DNA of 64,000 nt from Desulforamulus aquiferis (lineage in GTDB: Bacteria; Bacillota; Desulfotomaculia; Desulfotomaculales; Desulfotomaculaceae). Position 1 is the first letter of the stretch, and each line of letters starts with the position of its first letter. Made by a program: the position numbers and the translations under genes. Under the pieces are notes generated by a model. It was not told the DNA's origin, made no database searches, and saw only the letters and a program-made list of their open reading frames with translations. The DNA lies in NCBI GenBank assembly GCA_004143605.1, contig AWVY01000018.1, positions 18,286 through 82,285 of the forward strand, read 5' to 3'. Below are positions 42,182-53,781 of the stretch, piece after piece.

Positions 42182-42774
42182 TATAATACCCCCTTGGTAG
42201 AAGGAATACCGGTTAAACGTCCATCTTCTTTTATCCCCTGTCGAAGGGCCCGGCCCAGGGCCTTAAATGCCCCTTCGATGATGTGGTGGGTATTTCTTCC
42301 GCTAAACATGCGAATATGTAGTGTTATCCCTGCATTTACTGCCAGAGCCTTGAAAAACTCCTCAATCAGTTCTGTGTCAAAGGTTCCAACCTTTGATGTC
42401 GGAAGTGATAAATCAATTTCTAGATGACCCCTTCCGCTGATGTCCAGTGCTGCTAATATTAAAGCTTCATCCATTGGGACCATGGCGTTTCCATAGCGGC
42501 AAATTCCCTGTTTGCTGCCAAGGGCCTCTTTGATAGCTAGACCTAGACTAATACCCACATCCTCCACGGTATGATGGTCATCAATATAGGTATCTCCTGT
42601 GGCCTTAATTGTCAAATCCAGCGCTCCATGTTTGGCCATAAGACATAGCATATGATCCAAAAATCCAACACCAGTTTCAATTTGATATTGACCTGTACCA
42701 TCAAGGATTAAATCAAGCTTAATTTTAGTTTCCGAGGTCACCCGCTCAATACTGGCCTGCCTGACCTGTTCCAC
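42181..42774 (-). CDS. hisB: Imidazoleglycerol-phosphate dehydratase
   Basis: Monofunctional dehydratase of 197 residues, uninterrupted. The metal-binding motifs are visible: GFLDHMLCLMAKHG, DTYIDDHHTVEDVGI and, in the second half, RMFSGRNTHHIIEGAFKALG. It converts IGP to imidazole acetol phosphate. I place the start at the GTG at 42774, seven bases after GGGAGG; the hisC stop is two bases upstream. The longer frame to 42789 would overlap that ribosome site. Confidence 0.94.
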   Translation of the reverse strand: MEQVRQASIERVTSETKIKLDLILDGTGQYQIETGVGFLDHMLCLMAKHGALDLTIKATGDTYIDDHHTVEDVGISLGLAIKEALGSKQGICRYGNAMVPMDEALILAALDISGRGHLEIDLSLPTSKVGTFDTELIEEFFKALAVNAGITLHIRMFSGRNTHHIIEGAFKALGRALRQGIKEDGRLTGIPSTKGVL

Positions 42775-42775
42775 C

Positions 42776-43866
42776 TTAATCCCTCCCAACTTGCTGCATG
42801 ACTTGGTCTAAAGCCTGAAGGAACTTAGTGTTCTGTTCAGGAGTACCGATACTTACCCTCAAAAAACCTGGCAGTTCCGGCCTCCAAGGCTTCGTATGAG
42901 AACTCCCCTTTCCAGCAACCCTTGAAAGATTACTTTACTGTCATGATTCGTTCTAAAGAGGATATAGTTTGTAGCCGAGGGGTAAGAATCAACACCCTTT
43001 ATCGACTTCAAGCCCCGCTGTACCACTTCCCGCTGCTCTAAAACTGTTTGTATTTGCTCCTTAAATACATCACGATTAGCCAATACTGTTCTGGCTGCAG
43101 CTTGGGAAAAGGCATTTAAATTAAAAGGCTGTCTTACCTTCTGAATTTGACGTAATACATCAGTATTAGCCAGCATATAACCTACCTTAATCCGGCCAGG
43201 GCGAAGGCCTTAGAAAAGGTCCTAAGGATAATTAAATTAGGATATCTTTTCAAAAGTGGCAGGGCGTCTTCTCCACCAAACTCCAAATAAGCCTGGTCAA
43301 CCACCACTAGACAGCTAACCTGCTGCAAAACCCCCTCAATCTCTTCAAGGGTGTAGAATTGCCGGTAGGGTTGTTGGGAGTGCACAAAAAACCACCTTTG
43401 CTTCGGGCTGTCGGGCATAGCATACCAGAGCCGGAACATCAATTGAAAAATCTCCTCTCCTAGGCACTGGGATAGGCCTTGCCCCTGCAATCTGGCTATG
43501 TATTTTATACATAGAAAAGGTAGGGTTGGTGATTAGCACCCGGCCCCCTGTTCCGAAAGTAAGGAGAATATTAAGGATTAGCTCATCAGAGCCGTTGCCA
43601 ACCATGACCTGTTCCGGCTCTGTCCCTACATACTCGGCTATATCCCTACGCAACTCCAGAGCAGCCCCATCAGGATAACGACTTAGTACATCACCGGCTG
43701 CCAGTTCCCCTATTTTGCTGGAAAGGGACTCTGGAAAGGGGTAGGGATTTTCATTGGCATCTAATTTAATGGCCTCCGGGTACAGTTTAGCCTCATAGGG
43801 CATTAACTTTTCTAATTCTGGTCTCACCAGGCCTGCTATGCTAAAGGACTCTCGCACACTGGTCAC
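42776..43866 (-). CDS. hisC: Histidinol-phosphate aminotransferase, frameshifted
   Basis: About 363 residues of a class II PLP aminotransferase. N-terminal [16 protein letters not shown], then [20 protein letters not shown], the cofactor-binding [31 protein letters not shown] block and the PLP lysine in [15 protein letters not shown]. The C-terminus [20 protein letters not shown] is reached after a frame change. Frame changes near 43420, 43180 and 42870. Catalyses transamination of imidazole acetol phosphate with glutamate. Confidence 0.92.
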
Positions 43867-43899
43867 ATCCTTTGTCTATAGAAATAAACCTTATCAACC

Positions 43900-45186
43900 C
43901 TACTCTAAACCTAACCTAACTCGGACAGCATTGGCATGGGCTTTAAGCCCCTCAACCTCTGCCAGTCTAATAATATCCTGTCCAAGGGCCTGCAGGTTTT
44001 GCTGGGAAAAGGAAATAACACTGGATTTTTCATGAAAGTATCCACGTTAAGGGGAGAATAGAATCTGGCCGTTCCATTAGTTGGCAAGACATGGTTTGGT
44101 CCCGCCAGATAGTCCCCCACCGGTTCCGGGGAATGATGACCCAGGAATATTGCTCCGGCATTCTTTATGCGGCCTAACAAATTAAAGGGTTCATCCACCA
44201 TAATCTCCAAATGCTCTGGGGCAAAGGTATTGGCTAAATCCAATGACTCTCCCACATCACCTGTAATGATAATTGCGCTATAATTGGCTAGGGCTCCCTG
44301 GCCATCTTCTCCCTGGGAAGTTTTGAAACTTGACGTTCAATCTCCATAGCCACTGCCTCAGCTAATACAGGGTCATGGGTCAGCAGAATAGCTGAAGCCA
44401 TGGAATCATGCTCCGCCTGGGAGAGCATATCTGCAGCCGCATAAATTGGATTTGCCGAACTATCGGCCACTACCAGGACTTCGCTGGGACCTGCCAGCAT
44501 ATCAATGCCAACCTGACCATAAACCATACGTTTAGCTAAAGTAACATATATATTACCCGGTCCGGTAATTTTGTCTACCGGACGGATGGTTTCGGTACCA
44601 AAGGCCAGGGCAGCAATTGCTTGTGCTCCCCCAATCTTATATATCTCAGTAACCCCTGCCTCAGCAGCGGCCACCAGAGAATAGGGGTTTATTCTTCCAT
44701 CCTCCCCCGGTGGCGTAACCATGACAATTTGTGCTACACCTGCAACCTTAGCGGGAATTGCATTCATAAGAACAGATGAAGGATATGACGCTGTACCACC
44801 CGGCACATAAATACCCACCCTATCCAAGGGCAAAATCAGTTGACCCAGGATGGTACCGTCAACCTCTGGGTGAAACCAGGACTTGGCTAGCTGTTTTTGG
44901 TGAAAATCCTCTATGCGTTTACGAGCCACCCTGAGGGAGGCTAATACCTCCTGATCCACCTGCTGTAGGCCCACTTTATTTCTTCCTCACTAACCCGAAG
45001 CTGTTCAGGGGTAAGATCAGCCTTGTCAAAACGCCTGGTGAAACCACATAGTGCATTATCGCCACTCTGTCTTACCTCATCCATAATAGCCGCTACTCTC
45101 CCGGCTATCTCTGCTTGATTAGATACACGACTGTTTAGCAATGATTGTAAAGATACTTTATCTGAAGACTGAATAATACGAATCAC
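43900..45186 (-). CDS. hisD: Histidinol dehydrogenase, frameshifted
   Basis: About 428 residues, the normal length. Blocks: [70 protein letters not shown], the zinc-binding [13 protein letters not shown] and, near the C-terminus, [19 protein letters not shown]. Frame changes near 44960, 44275 and 44030; the proper C-terminus [13 protein letters not shown] stops at 43900. It performs the last two steps, histidinol to histidine, with zinc and NAD. Directly follows hisG. Confidence 0.94.
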
Positions 45187-45846
45187 TTACTTTAAACCTC
45201 CCTCTTCAACAACCTGGCGAATCCTTTCCACCAGAGGGTTAATTCTTCCGCTTTTCAGCCTGTGGCTAACACGGTTAGCAATTAGCCTGGTGGTGGAGCT
45301 AAGTACATCTGCCACCGGAACCAGCTTGTTCTCCCTGAGGGTTCTGCCGGTGGAAACCAGGTCCACAATCATTTCCGCAAGTCCTACAATGGGAGCTAAC
45401 TCAATGTTACCGTGCAGCTTAATGATTTCCATCTGCATACCCTGCTGGAGGAAGAATTCTTCAGCAATGCGGGGAAACTTTGTGGCTACCCTGGTTTGAT
45501 TCCAATAGGCAAGCTCCTTTGGCTTATCCTCCGGAACCGCCACCACAAACCGGCACCCGCCATATTTTAAATCTAGTAGCTCATAAACATCCTTATGTTG
45601 TTCAACAATGGTGTCTTTCCCAGATAAGCCTAAATCGGCAGCCCCGTATTCTACATAGGTAGGTATATCAGTTGGTCTGCATATGATAAAGCGAACAGCA
45701 TCCTCTTCTGAATATAGCAAAAGCTGGCGTCCCGGTTCTTTCATAAATTCCGTATCTAGACCTGCCAAGCCTAATAATTTAACTGAGTTTGTATAAAGTG
45801 TACCTTTTGGTAAGGCAATGGTTAGAATATCTCTGGCAGCAACCAA
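45187..45846 (-). CDS. hisG: ATP phosphoribosyltransferase, short form
   Basis: A 219-residue short-form HisG, uninterrupted. [20 protein letters not shown] at the N-terminus, [20 protein letters not shown] and the phosphate-binding [20 protein letters not shown] near the C-terminus. The regulatory ACT-like domain of the long form is absent, so it needs HisZ, encoded upstream in the same operon. Catalyses the first step of histidine synthesis and is the point of histidine feedback. Confidence 0.95.
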   Translation of the reverse strand: MVAARDILTIALPKGTLYTNSVKLLGLAGLDTEFMKEPGRQLLLYSEEDAVRFIICRPTDIPTYVEYGAADLGLSGKDTIVEQHKDVYELLDLKYGGCRFVVAVPEDKPKELAYWNQTRVATKFPRIAEEFFLQQGMQMEIIKLHGNIELAPIVGLAEMIVDLVSTGRTLRENKLVPVADVLSSTTRLIANRVSHRLKSGRINPLVERIRQVVEEGGLK

Positions 45847-46016
45847 GTATTATAACCTCCCTTTAGTTTATTAAATTACTAACATAATGATATGTTAAAA
45901 CAGTGATGTTGACCTGTCAAGAACTTTATTGTCATCCTTAAAGAAAACTTGCTTTGGCACATCAGAAATTTATATATACCTGATACGCTAAATAAAACGC
46001 GGGGTTACCGGCGTGA
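45847..46016. other. 170-base gap between hisZ and hisG
   Basis: No gene or hairpin terminator is evident. The gap is larger than any other in the his operon and could hold a second promoter, but no clear -35/-10 pair is seen. ACCTCCC just before hisG is its ribosome site (AGGGAGGTT on the minus strand). Confidence 0.3.
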
Positions 46017-47227
46017 TTAATCCTGTATGGTGATATCCTCACTGGTTCCATTGGCGTAAAAATATATCAATCTGGGCACCCCAAGACTTATGGCTTCGCC
46101 TCTTGCTTTGGAGGGTAGGCATTCGGCCAGGGAGGTAATTACCCTGATATTTTGGCCCCTCAATTCCTTAACTTTGTCTAATGCCTTGGCCAAGCTTCCT
46201 TCTTCCCAAGCTACCAAAACCTCAGGCTGCGGCTCTTTTGGAGGACCCTGTAATCTCTCCAGGGTAACTAGTACCCTTTCCAGGTTAACTGCAAAACCTG
46301 TTGCCGGCATGGGATAACCAAAGTGTGCCAGCAGTTGGTTATATCGACCACCACCGCAAATGGGAAAGCCCATGGCTACGCTATAACCTTCAAATACTAG
46401 GCCGGTATAGTAATCTAGGCCCCTCAGCAAACCCAAATCCAGGGTAATATACCTTTCAACCCCGTAGTCCTTAAGGCAGCTGTACAACTGTCTCAGGTTA
46501 TCTAAAGCATCTGTGGTGGGTCCTACCTGGGCCAATTCAATAGCCTTATCCAAAACCTCCGGCCCACCCCTGAGTTCAATCAAATCTAAAGCACGTCTGG
46601 CCTCCTCCGGAGTTGCTGCATGCTGCATTAGGAGTTCTTCAACCCGGACGTAATCCTTATTGCCTAGGGCATCTTTAAGATTTTGGGCTTCTTCTTTGGA
46701 GAGGTTAAGCTGCTGAACCAGGCCGTGAAATATTCCCACATTACCTATACCTATCTGAAAATCATCCAGTCCTGTCTGGATAAGATACTCTGTAACCAGT
46801 GCCACCACTTCGGCATCAGCTCGGGAGAGGAGTAGCCCATTAGTTCTACTCCGGCCTGATAGAATTCCCTTTGCCTGCCAACCTGGGGTTGCTCATAGTT
46901 AAACACATTTGCCAGGTAATATAATCTTAGGGGCGGAGTAACACCCTTCATTCTAGTGGCCACTAACCGGGCAATTGGTCTTGTCATATCCGGCCTGAGG
47001 GCCATCAAATGTCCTTGCCTATCTAGAAATTTAAAGAAATTCCCTTCCTGTAATTCCTCCGAGGCCAGATTCTCAATATATTCAAAGGTTGGAGTAACAA
47101 CCTCCTGATAGCCCCAGGTCTCCACCAAAGCTGAAAAGGTATCCTTAAGTTTGCGCATGCGGTAAGCCTCCGCCGGAAGCACATCCCTTACTCCCGGTGC
47201 CAGGCGGCCAAATCTGCCGGAAATCAT
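46017..47227 (-). CDS. hisZ: ATP phosphoribosyltransferase regulatory subunit, frameshifted
   Basis: About 403 residues resembling histidyl-tRNA synthetase but without the anticodon-binding domain. GVRDVLPAEAYRMRKLKDTF, then the class II motif 2 region MALRPDMTRPIARLVATRM and YYLANVFNYEQPQVGRQREF, later LGLLRGLDYYTGLVFEGY and PICGGGRYNQLLAHFG. HisZ forms a hetero-octamer with short HisG and confers activity and histidine feedback. A frame change near 46790 splits the gene. The ATG overlaps the yerC stop (ATGA). Confidence 0.92.
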
Positions 47228-47561
47228 TCATTCACCTCGTCAATTTTTTTGTCTTCTGCCAATGGCTTAGGGTCTGAAAGCCTTGATAAAACCAGTTTAT
47301 ACCCATCTGCACCGTAGTTGAGGCAGCGCTTTACCCTGCTGATAGTAGCGGTACTGGCTCCGGTCTTGCCGGCGATATCTCCGTAGGTTCGGTTAGCTCC
47401 AGCATTTTAGCCACTTCCAACCGCTGAGCCAAGGAACGCAACTCAGACACAGTGCTGATGTCTTCAAAAAACCGATAACATTCGTCTACATCTTTTAATG
47501 AAAGAATGGCCTCAAAAAGACGGTCATTGAGGTCATCTCGAAGTTTTCCACTATACACCAA
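47224..47561 (-). CDS. yerC: YerC/YecD family TrpR-related DNA-binding protein, frameshifted
   Basis: About 112 residues. YSGKLRDDLNDRLFEAILSL, VSELRSLAQRLEVAKML, then after a frame change near 47395 the helix-turn-helix TYGDIAGKTGASTATISRVK and CLNYGADGYKLVLSRL, all typical of the YerC/YecD branch of the TrpR fold. The stop overlaps the hisZ start, so it is the first gene of the histidine operon and may regulate it; that is inference from position. In Bacillus subtilis yerC also lies between the purine operon and pcrA-ligA, so its presence here may simply be ancestral gene order. Confidence 0.85.
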
Positions 47562-47749
47562 GGAACTCCCTCCGTATACTATTATTATGACCAGGAAAAG
47601 CTTTCCTCATCGATTCTCCTCAATCCCTTCTTCGACACTCAAAAGATAAATCCTTTATTAGTTTACTATTTTAAAGCAACAAATAATACTAACCCAAACA
47701 AAATCTTTAAATAAGTTAATAAGTTAAGTAAGTTAAGTGCCTGGCACCG
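47562..47749. repeat. Intergenic region with AAGTTA repeats and a GTGCCTGGCAC palindrome
   Basis: At about 47713-47738 the words AAGTTAAT, AAGTTAAGT and AAGTTAAGT follow each other, then GTGCC-T-GGCAC at 47738-47748. The his operon promoter should be in this region, but no clear pair of boxes is seen. Confidence 0.35.
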
Positions 47750-47789
47750 TAAAAAAACTGCCGACAGTTAATTTATTCTTGTCGACAGT
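47750..47789 (-). terminator. Terminator of the purine operon
   Basis: Read leftward, ACTGTCGACA pairs with TGTCGGCAGT (one mismatch) over a 13-base loop, followed by TTTTTTT. It lies 16 bases past the purD stop. Confidence 0.78.
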
Positions 47790-47804
47790 CTTTGTTATTT
47801 TGGA

Positions 47805-49077
47805 TTATTCTACACCAAGTCTTTTTACAGCCCTTTGGGCAATGTCCTTGCGGTAGTGGGCACCTTGGAAGTTTATGGACTCCACGGCCTGGTAGACCCG
47901 CTGGATGGCTTCAGGTATATCTTTACCTATGGCGGTCACTCCAAGTACCCTTCCACCATCGGTTACCACTTTACCGTCTTTAGTGGTGGTTCCGGCGTGG
48001 AATACTTCCACACCTTCCCGGGCCTGGTCTAAGCCTTTGATTTCCTGGCCTTTAAGGTATTTTCCGGGGTAGCCCCTGCAGCCATTACCACACAGACGGA
48101 GGCTCCGTCCTTCCATTTGACTTCCTGTTGGGCGAGTCTGTTTTCGAGGATTGCATCAATTATATCAACTAGATCGGTTTCCAGCAGACTCAGGACAGGC
48201 TGGGTTTCCGGGTCACCAAACCTGGCGTTGAATTCTAGGACCTTTGGTCCCTGGGGGGTAATCATCAGACCGGCATATAATACACCCCGGTAGTTTCTTC
48301 CCTCGGAGCCATGGCCTTAACTGTGGGACGTAAAATATCCCTTTCAACAACTTTAGCTAATTCCTCGGTATATACCGGAGCCGGTGCATAAGCGCCATGC
48401 CACCGGTGTTGGGTCCTGTATCATTATCTCCCACCCGTTTATGATCCTGGGAGGAAATCATGGGTATGATGGTGTCACCCTCCACAAAGGCCAGCACACT
48501 GACCTCTTCGCCCTGCAAAAATTCCTCGATGACCACCCTGTCGCCAGCCTGACCAAAAATCCTTTGGGCCATGATGATGTCCACTGCTGCCAGGGCTGTC
48601 TCATCATCCATTGCAACGATTACACCCTTACCGGCGGCTAGGCCGTCAGCCTTAACCACACAGGGGGCACCATATTTTTGTACATACTCTTTGGCTTCCT
48701 CTGGATTTTCAAAGGTGGCGTACCTAGCGTGGGAATATTGTATTTGTCCATAATATCCTTGGCCAGGGCCTTGCTGCCTTCGATTTCAGCCGCAACCCGG
48801 GAGGCCCAAAGACCCTGAGACCTTCCTTCTCAAATATGTCAACAATGCCGTTAGTAAGGGGTATTTCAGGACCTACCACCGTTAGGTCAATGCCCTCCCC
48901 TTTGGCAAAGTCCAGCAGACCATAGACATCCCCTGCTTGGATATTGATACAGGTAGCCATTTGGCTAATCCCGGCATTTCCCGGAGCACAATAAACCTGA
49001 GTTACTCTGGGGCTTTGACGGAGTTTCCAAACCAGGGCATGCTCCCGTCCACCACCGCCAACCACTAAAATTTTCAT
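47805..49077 (-). CDS. purD: Phosphoribosylamine-glycine ligase, frameshifted
   Basis: About 424 residues of an ATP-grasp ligase. [20 protein letters not shown] and [20 protein letters not shown] at the N-terminus, [19 protein letters not shown] in the ATP-grasp domain, [36 protein letters not shown] and [17 protein letters not shown] with the metal-binding residues. Frame changes near 48740, 48700, 48370, 48290 and 48060, several in G or C runs, yet every domain is present. It joins glycine to phosphoribosylamine. Last gene of the operon. Confidence 0.93.
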
Positions 49078-49107
49078 TAAAACACTCCTCCGAAGCTTCG
49101 TTAAGGA

Positions 49108-50659
49108 TTAATGCTTAAAGTGTCTTATTCCTGTAAAGACCATAGCAATACCATGCTGGTTGCAAGCCTGGATTGACTCTTCATCCCTTATTGAACCGCC
49201 GGGTTGGATGATGGCTTTAATCCCGGACCTGGCTGCCTCATCCACTGTATCACGGAAGGGGAAGAAGGCATCGCTGGCCAGTATGGCACCCTTGGCCTTT
49301 TCACCGGCCTGCTCATAGGCAATTTTAGCAGAACCTACCTGTTCATTTGTCCGGCACCTACACCAACTATTTGTCCATCCTTGGCCAGAACGATGGCATT
49401 AGATTTAACATGTTTGACAACCGTCATGGCAAAAAGCATTTCTTTTAGTTCTTCCGGTGACGGCTTGGTCTCGGTAACTACCTTTAACTCTTCAACATTA
49501 GCTACTATTCTATCCATCTGCTGTACCAGGAGGCCTCCGTTTACCTTTCTGACCTCCATAATGTCTGCCGTTTGTTCCGATAAGTCCCCGGTTTTTAATA
49601 TTCGCAAATTTGCCTTTTTAGTAAGTATAGCCAGGGCCTCATCGGTAAAATCCGGGGCAATGATGGCCTCAAGGAATATTTTTGCCATTTCTTCGGCTGT
49701 AGCGGCATCAATCACCCTGTTTGCTGCCACAATACCACCAAAGGCCGAAACAGGATCAGCCTCCAGGGCCTTATTATAGGCCTCAGCTAAGGTTGACCCT
49801 GTAGCAGTTCCACAGGGATTGTTATGCTTGATGATTACCACTGAGGTATCAGAGAATTCCCTTACAAGTTCCAGTGCACTGTTGGCATCTAAAATATTAT
49901 TATAGGATAGTTCCTTGCCGTGAAGCTGCCGAGCATTGGCCACACAGGGGCCGGTGATGGTGCTGTCACGATAGAAGGCTGCCTTCTGGTGCGGGTTCTC
50001 ACCATAGCGTAAATCCTGGGCCTTTACCAGCGAAATATTTAATTCCGGCTGGAGTTCCTCTTCACCACTTGTAACTCGGCTTAAATAATTGGTAATGGCT
50101 GTATCATAGCTGGCGGTATGGGCAAAGGCTTCTCTGGCCAGTTCGAGACGAAGCTGTTCAGGAAGCTCCCCCTTATCCTGCAGGTCCTTAGCACTTGCTC
50201 GTAGCTGTTGGGATTAACAACTATACCTACATAGGCATGATTTTTCGCGGCCGCCCTAACCATGGTGGGGCCGCCGATATCAATATTCTCAATGGCTTCA
50301 GTCAAAGTAACGCCTGGCCTGGCAATGGTCTGCCGGAAGGGATAAAGGTTTACCACCACCAAATCAATGGGCGTTATGTTATGCTCTGCCAGCTGGTTTA
50401 AGTGTTCCTCACTGCGCAGGGCCAGAATGCCGCCGTGAACCTTCGGGTGCAGGGTCTTAACCCGTCCACCTAATATTTCAGGGAAACCGGTGACTTCGGA
50501 AATATAAATTACCGGCACACCGGCCTCACGCAGAGCTTTGGCCGTTCCACCAGTAGATACAATTTCAACCCCCAATTCAGACAAACCCCGGGCAAACTCA
50601 ACCAGATTGGTCTTGTCCGACACACTGATTAAAGCGCGTTTAACCTTCACTAACACCAC
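49108..50659 (-). CDS. purH: AICAR transformylase / IMP cyclohydrolase, frameshifted
   Basis: About 515 residues. N-terminal cyclohydrolase ([78 protein letters not shown]), C-terminal transformylase ([23 protein letters not shown] block with the Lys-His-Asn motif, [39 protein letters not shown]). The end, FTGIRHFKH, stops at 49108. Frame changes near 50175, 49960 and 49340. Start is one of several GTG codons at 50659-50645. Performs the last two steps to IMP. Confidence 0.92.
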
Positions 50660-50671
50660 GCCTTTCTTAAA

Positions 50672-51288
50672 TTATTCTTGGGCTTTTACCTTAACCCTCC
50701 GACCTTGCACCTTAATCCTCCCCTGGGCAAATAGCTTAATGGCCTGGGGATAGAGCAGATGCTCCTGTTCTAAAATTCTGCTTGCTAAAGTTTCCTCTGT
50801 ATCATCATCCAATACCGGAACAGCTGCCTGCAGTATAATAGGCCCGGTATCTATGCCCTCATCAACAAAATGTACGGTACACCCGGACAGCTTTACTCCA
50901 TATTCCAGGGCGTCCCTCTGACCATGCAGTCCAGGGAAGGAGGCAATAGTGCCGGATGGATATTCATAATTCTGCCCTGGAAAGCTTCCAGCAGGGTCGA
51001 ACCAACTAATCTCATATAACCTGCCAGGCATACCAACTCAACCTCTGACCCAGCCAACAGGTCTGCAATGGCCCCTTCGTACAGTTCTTTGCTGTCGAAG
51101 GATTTTGGCTCCAGGCAGTGGACAGGAATTCCGGCCTGCTTGGCCCTTTCCAGGGCAAAGGCACCTGGCTTATCACTGATTACGATAATCACCTCACCAG
51201 GGATAAATCCATTTTGACAGGCGTCCATAATAGCTTGTAAATTTGAACCCCGGCCCGAGGCCAGTATTCCCAGGCGTAATTTCCCCAT
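50672..51288 (-). CDS. purN: Phosphoribosylglycinamide formyltransferase, frameshifted
   Basis: About 205 residues. LGILASGRGSNLQAIMDACQ at the N-terminus, LVCLAGYMRLVGSTLLEAF and GRIMNIHPALLP with the catalytic Asn and His, and after a frame change near 50945 SGCTVHFVDEGIDTGPIILQ with the catalytic Asp. It transfers a formyl group from 10-formyl-THF to GAR. The start ATG at 51288 lies 12 bases after the purM stop, with AGGAGGTCAAGATA between. Confidence 0.93.
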
Positions 51289-51300
51289 TATCTTGACCTC

Positions 51301-52348
51301 CTAGGCACCAAGATACTCAACTAAATTTTCTCCCTGCTCTACCCTGCCAATTAGACAAGCCCTTTCCCCAGACTCAGCAAGCTCCTTTAATATTAATTCA
51401 GCCTGTTCCTGGTGTACAATGATCACTAGGCCTATGCCCATGTTAAAGGTCCGCAGCATTTCTTCTTCCGCCACCTGGCCAATGCCTTGGATTACTTTGA
51501 ATACAGGTGGTACAATCCATTTGGACCTGTCAAGCACCACCTTGACCCCTTCAGGCAGAACCTGGGGATGTTTTCAGTCAGACCACCACCTGTAATATGG
51601 GCTAATCCTTTAATATCAAACTTATTTAAAAGGGGTAGGATAGACTTAACATAAATTCTTGTGGGAGTAATTAGTTCCTCACCCACGGTATGACCAAATT
51701 CAGGTACAAAGCTGTCTACTTGATAGCCTGCCACCTCCAGCAGGGCCTTGCGGGCTAAGGAGTAGCCGTTGCTGTGCAATCCCGAGGAAGGAAGCCCGAT
51801 GACCAGATCCCCGGCAGCAATCTTAGAACCGTCAATTATTCTGCCACGGTCCACTACACCCACGGCAAAGCAGCAATATCATACTCTTCCTCGGCATAAA
51901 ATCCGGGCATTTCGGCGGTCTCACCGCCAATTAAGGCACAGCCGGACTGACGGCAGCCCTCTGCTACCCCACTAACAATATCAGCCACCCGCTCCGGCAC
52001 CAGTTTGCCAACTGCCAGGTAGTCCAGGAAAAAAAGCGGTTCGGCACCTTGAACCAGTATATCATTTACACACATGGCCACAGCATCAATGCCTATGGTG
52101 TTGTGCACATTGGTTAGCTGGGCCACCCGCAGCTTTGTGCCCACACCATCGGTACCGGAAACCAGTACTGGTTCCTTATACTTTGCTGTATCCAGGGCAA
52201 ATAGGCCTCCAAATCCCCCTATATCTGCCATAACTCCTGGACGGAAGGTGCTTTTTACAGCCTGTTTCATTAAACCCACCGCCCTGTTGCCGGCTTCGAT
52301 GTCAACACCGGCCCCGGCATAGGTGAGAGAATCAGTTTTATGCTCCAT
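51301..52348 (-). CDS. purM: Phosphoribosylformylglycinamidine cyclo-ligase, frameshifted
   Basis: About 348 residues. [20 protein letters not shown], then [39 protein letters not shown] with the ATP-binding Asp, [20 protein letters not shown] and [19 protein letters not shown]. The second half has [19 protein letters not shown] and [16 protein letters not shown]. Frame changes near 51855 and 51560, plus one near 51530. It makes AIR from FGAM. Tightly spaced with purF and purN. Confidence 0.94.
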
Positions 52349-52360
52349 TAATACACTCCC

Positions 52361-53781
52361 CTATTCCAAACTAAACTTCCCACTTTTCTTGGGTTTACTC
52401 ACTTCCACCGGGTACTTTCCACTAAAGCAAGCTGTGCAAAAGTGATTTGATTTTGGCTCAAAAATATTTAGCAAGCTTCCAAACTTAGATAATGCAAATT
52501 GTCGGCATTGATATTCTTTCTTATTTCCTCCAGGGGCTTCTGGGCTGCTATTAGTTCCTGCTCATCGGAAGTATCAATCCCGTAATAGCAGGATCGCATG
52601 ACCGGAGGTGAGCTAACACAAAGGTGTACCTCCTTGGCCCCCGAATCCCTCAGCATGGCCACGATCTTTTGACTGGTTGTGCCACGAACAATTGAGTCAT
52701 CCACCATGACTACCCTTTTGCCTTCTAGCACTTCCCGAACCGGTTTAGCTTAAGTCGAACACCGATTTCACGCATTTGCTGGGTTGCTGGATGAAGGTCC
52801 TGCCAATATAGCGATTTTTCATTAGGCCTTCCTCAAAGGGTATGCCTGACTCCTCGGCATAGCCCCGGGCAGCGGCAGTTCCCGAATCCGGCACCGGGAT
52901 AACAATATCCGCATCCACCGGAAACTCCCTGGCCAGTTGTCTTCCCATTTCCCGCCTAACCTTATTGACATTAAAGCTATCCATGGTGCTGTCGGGCCGG
53001 GCAAAGTAGATATACTCAAAGATACAGTGGGCAGGGTTACAGGCCCTTAGGCCCTGACTGGAGGTGATACCGTTTTTGTCAAAACGTATAATTTCACCCG
53101 GTTCCACATCTCTCACAAAGGTGCTCCTACGGTGGTCAAGGCACAGGATTCAGAGGCTACCACATAGCCATCACCCAGGCGCCCGATACAAAGGGGTCTA
53201 AAGCCGTGGGGGTCCCGGGCAGCATACATGCTATTCTCAGTAATAATTAAAAGGGAGTAGGCTCCCTTGACGTCGATCATACATTTCATCAAAGCCTCTT
53301 CCACCGTATTGGTATTATATCTGGCTATCAGGTTAACCAATACCTCACTGTCTGTGGAAGATTGAAATACCGATCCTGTTGCAGATAACTGGCTTCTTAA
53401 TTCTGTTATATTCGTCAAATTGCCATTATGGGCCAATCCCAGCATTCCTCTGGCATAGCGGAACACAAGTGGTTGGGCATTCAAGGGTTGACTGGCCCCG
53501 GTTGTGGAATAACGCACATGGCCTATGGCCACATGTCCGGCAAAATTATCAAGGCTATGTCCGGTAAACACCTCGGGCACTAATCCCATGCCCTTGTGAA
53601 GTTGTACCTGCTTGCCATCGGCCACCGCAATGCCGGCACTCTCTTGTCCCCGGTGTTGTAAGGCATAAAGGCCATAATAGGTTAATCTGGCCACATCCAG
53701 ACCCTGACCATACACACCGAAAACTCCACATTCCTCAACTGGTTTATCCGGTAGTACAAAAGGTGTTATTTCGTTAAACAT
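52361..53781 (-). CDS. purF: Amidophosphoribosyltransferase, frameshifted
   Basis: About 473 residues. A short propeptide precedes the nucleophilic Cys in [20 protein letters not shown], as in the Bacillus-type enzyme. [18 protein letters not shown] and [20 protein letters not shown] are in the glutaminase domain; [20 protein letters not shown] is the PRPP loop. Cysteines for the iron-sulfur cluster are visible, including the pair in [12 protein letters not shown] near the C-terminus. Frame changes near 53125, 52740 and 52480. It catalyses the first committed step from PRPP. The start overlaps the end of the PurL-like gene by 16 bases. Confidence 0.93.

Noticed and set aside
49204..49779. Rightward 191-codon frame inside purH
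   Set aside because: Antisense shadow of a well-conserved gene; composition reflects the purH codons.
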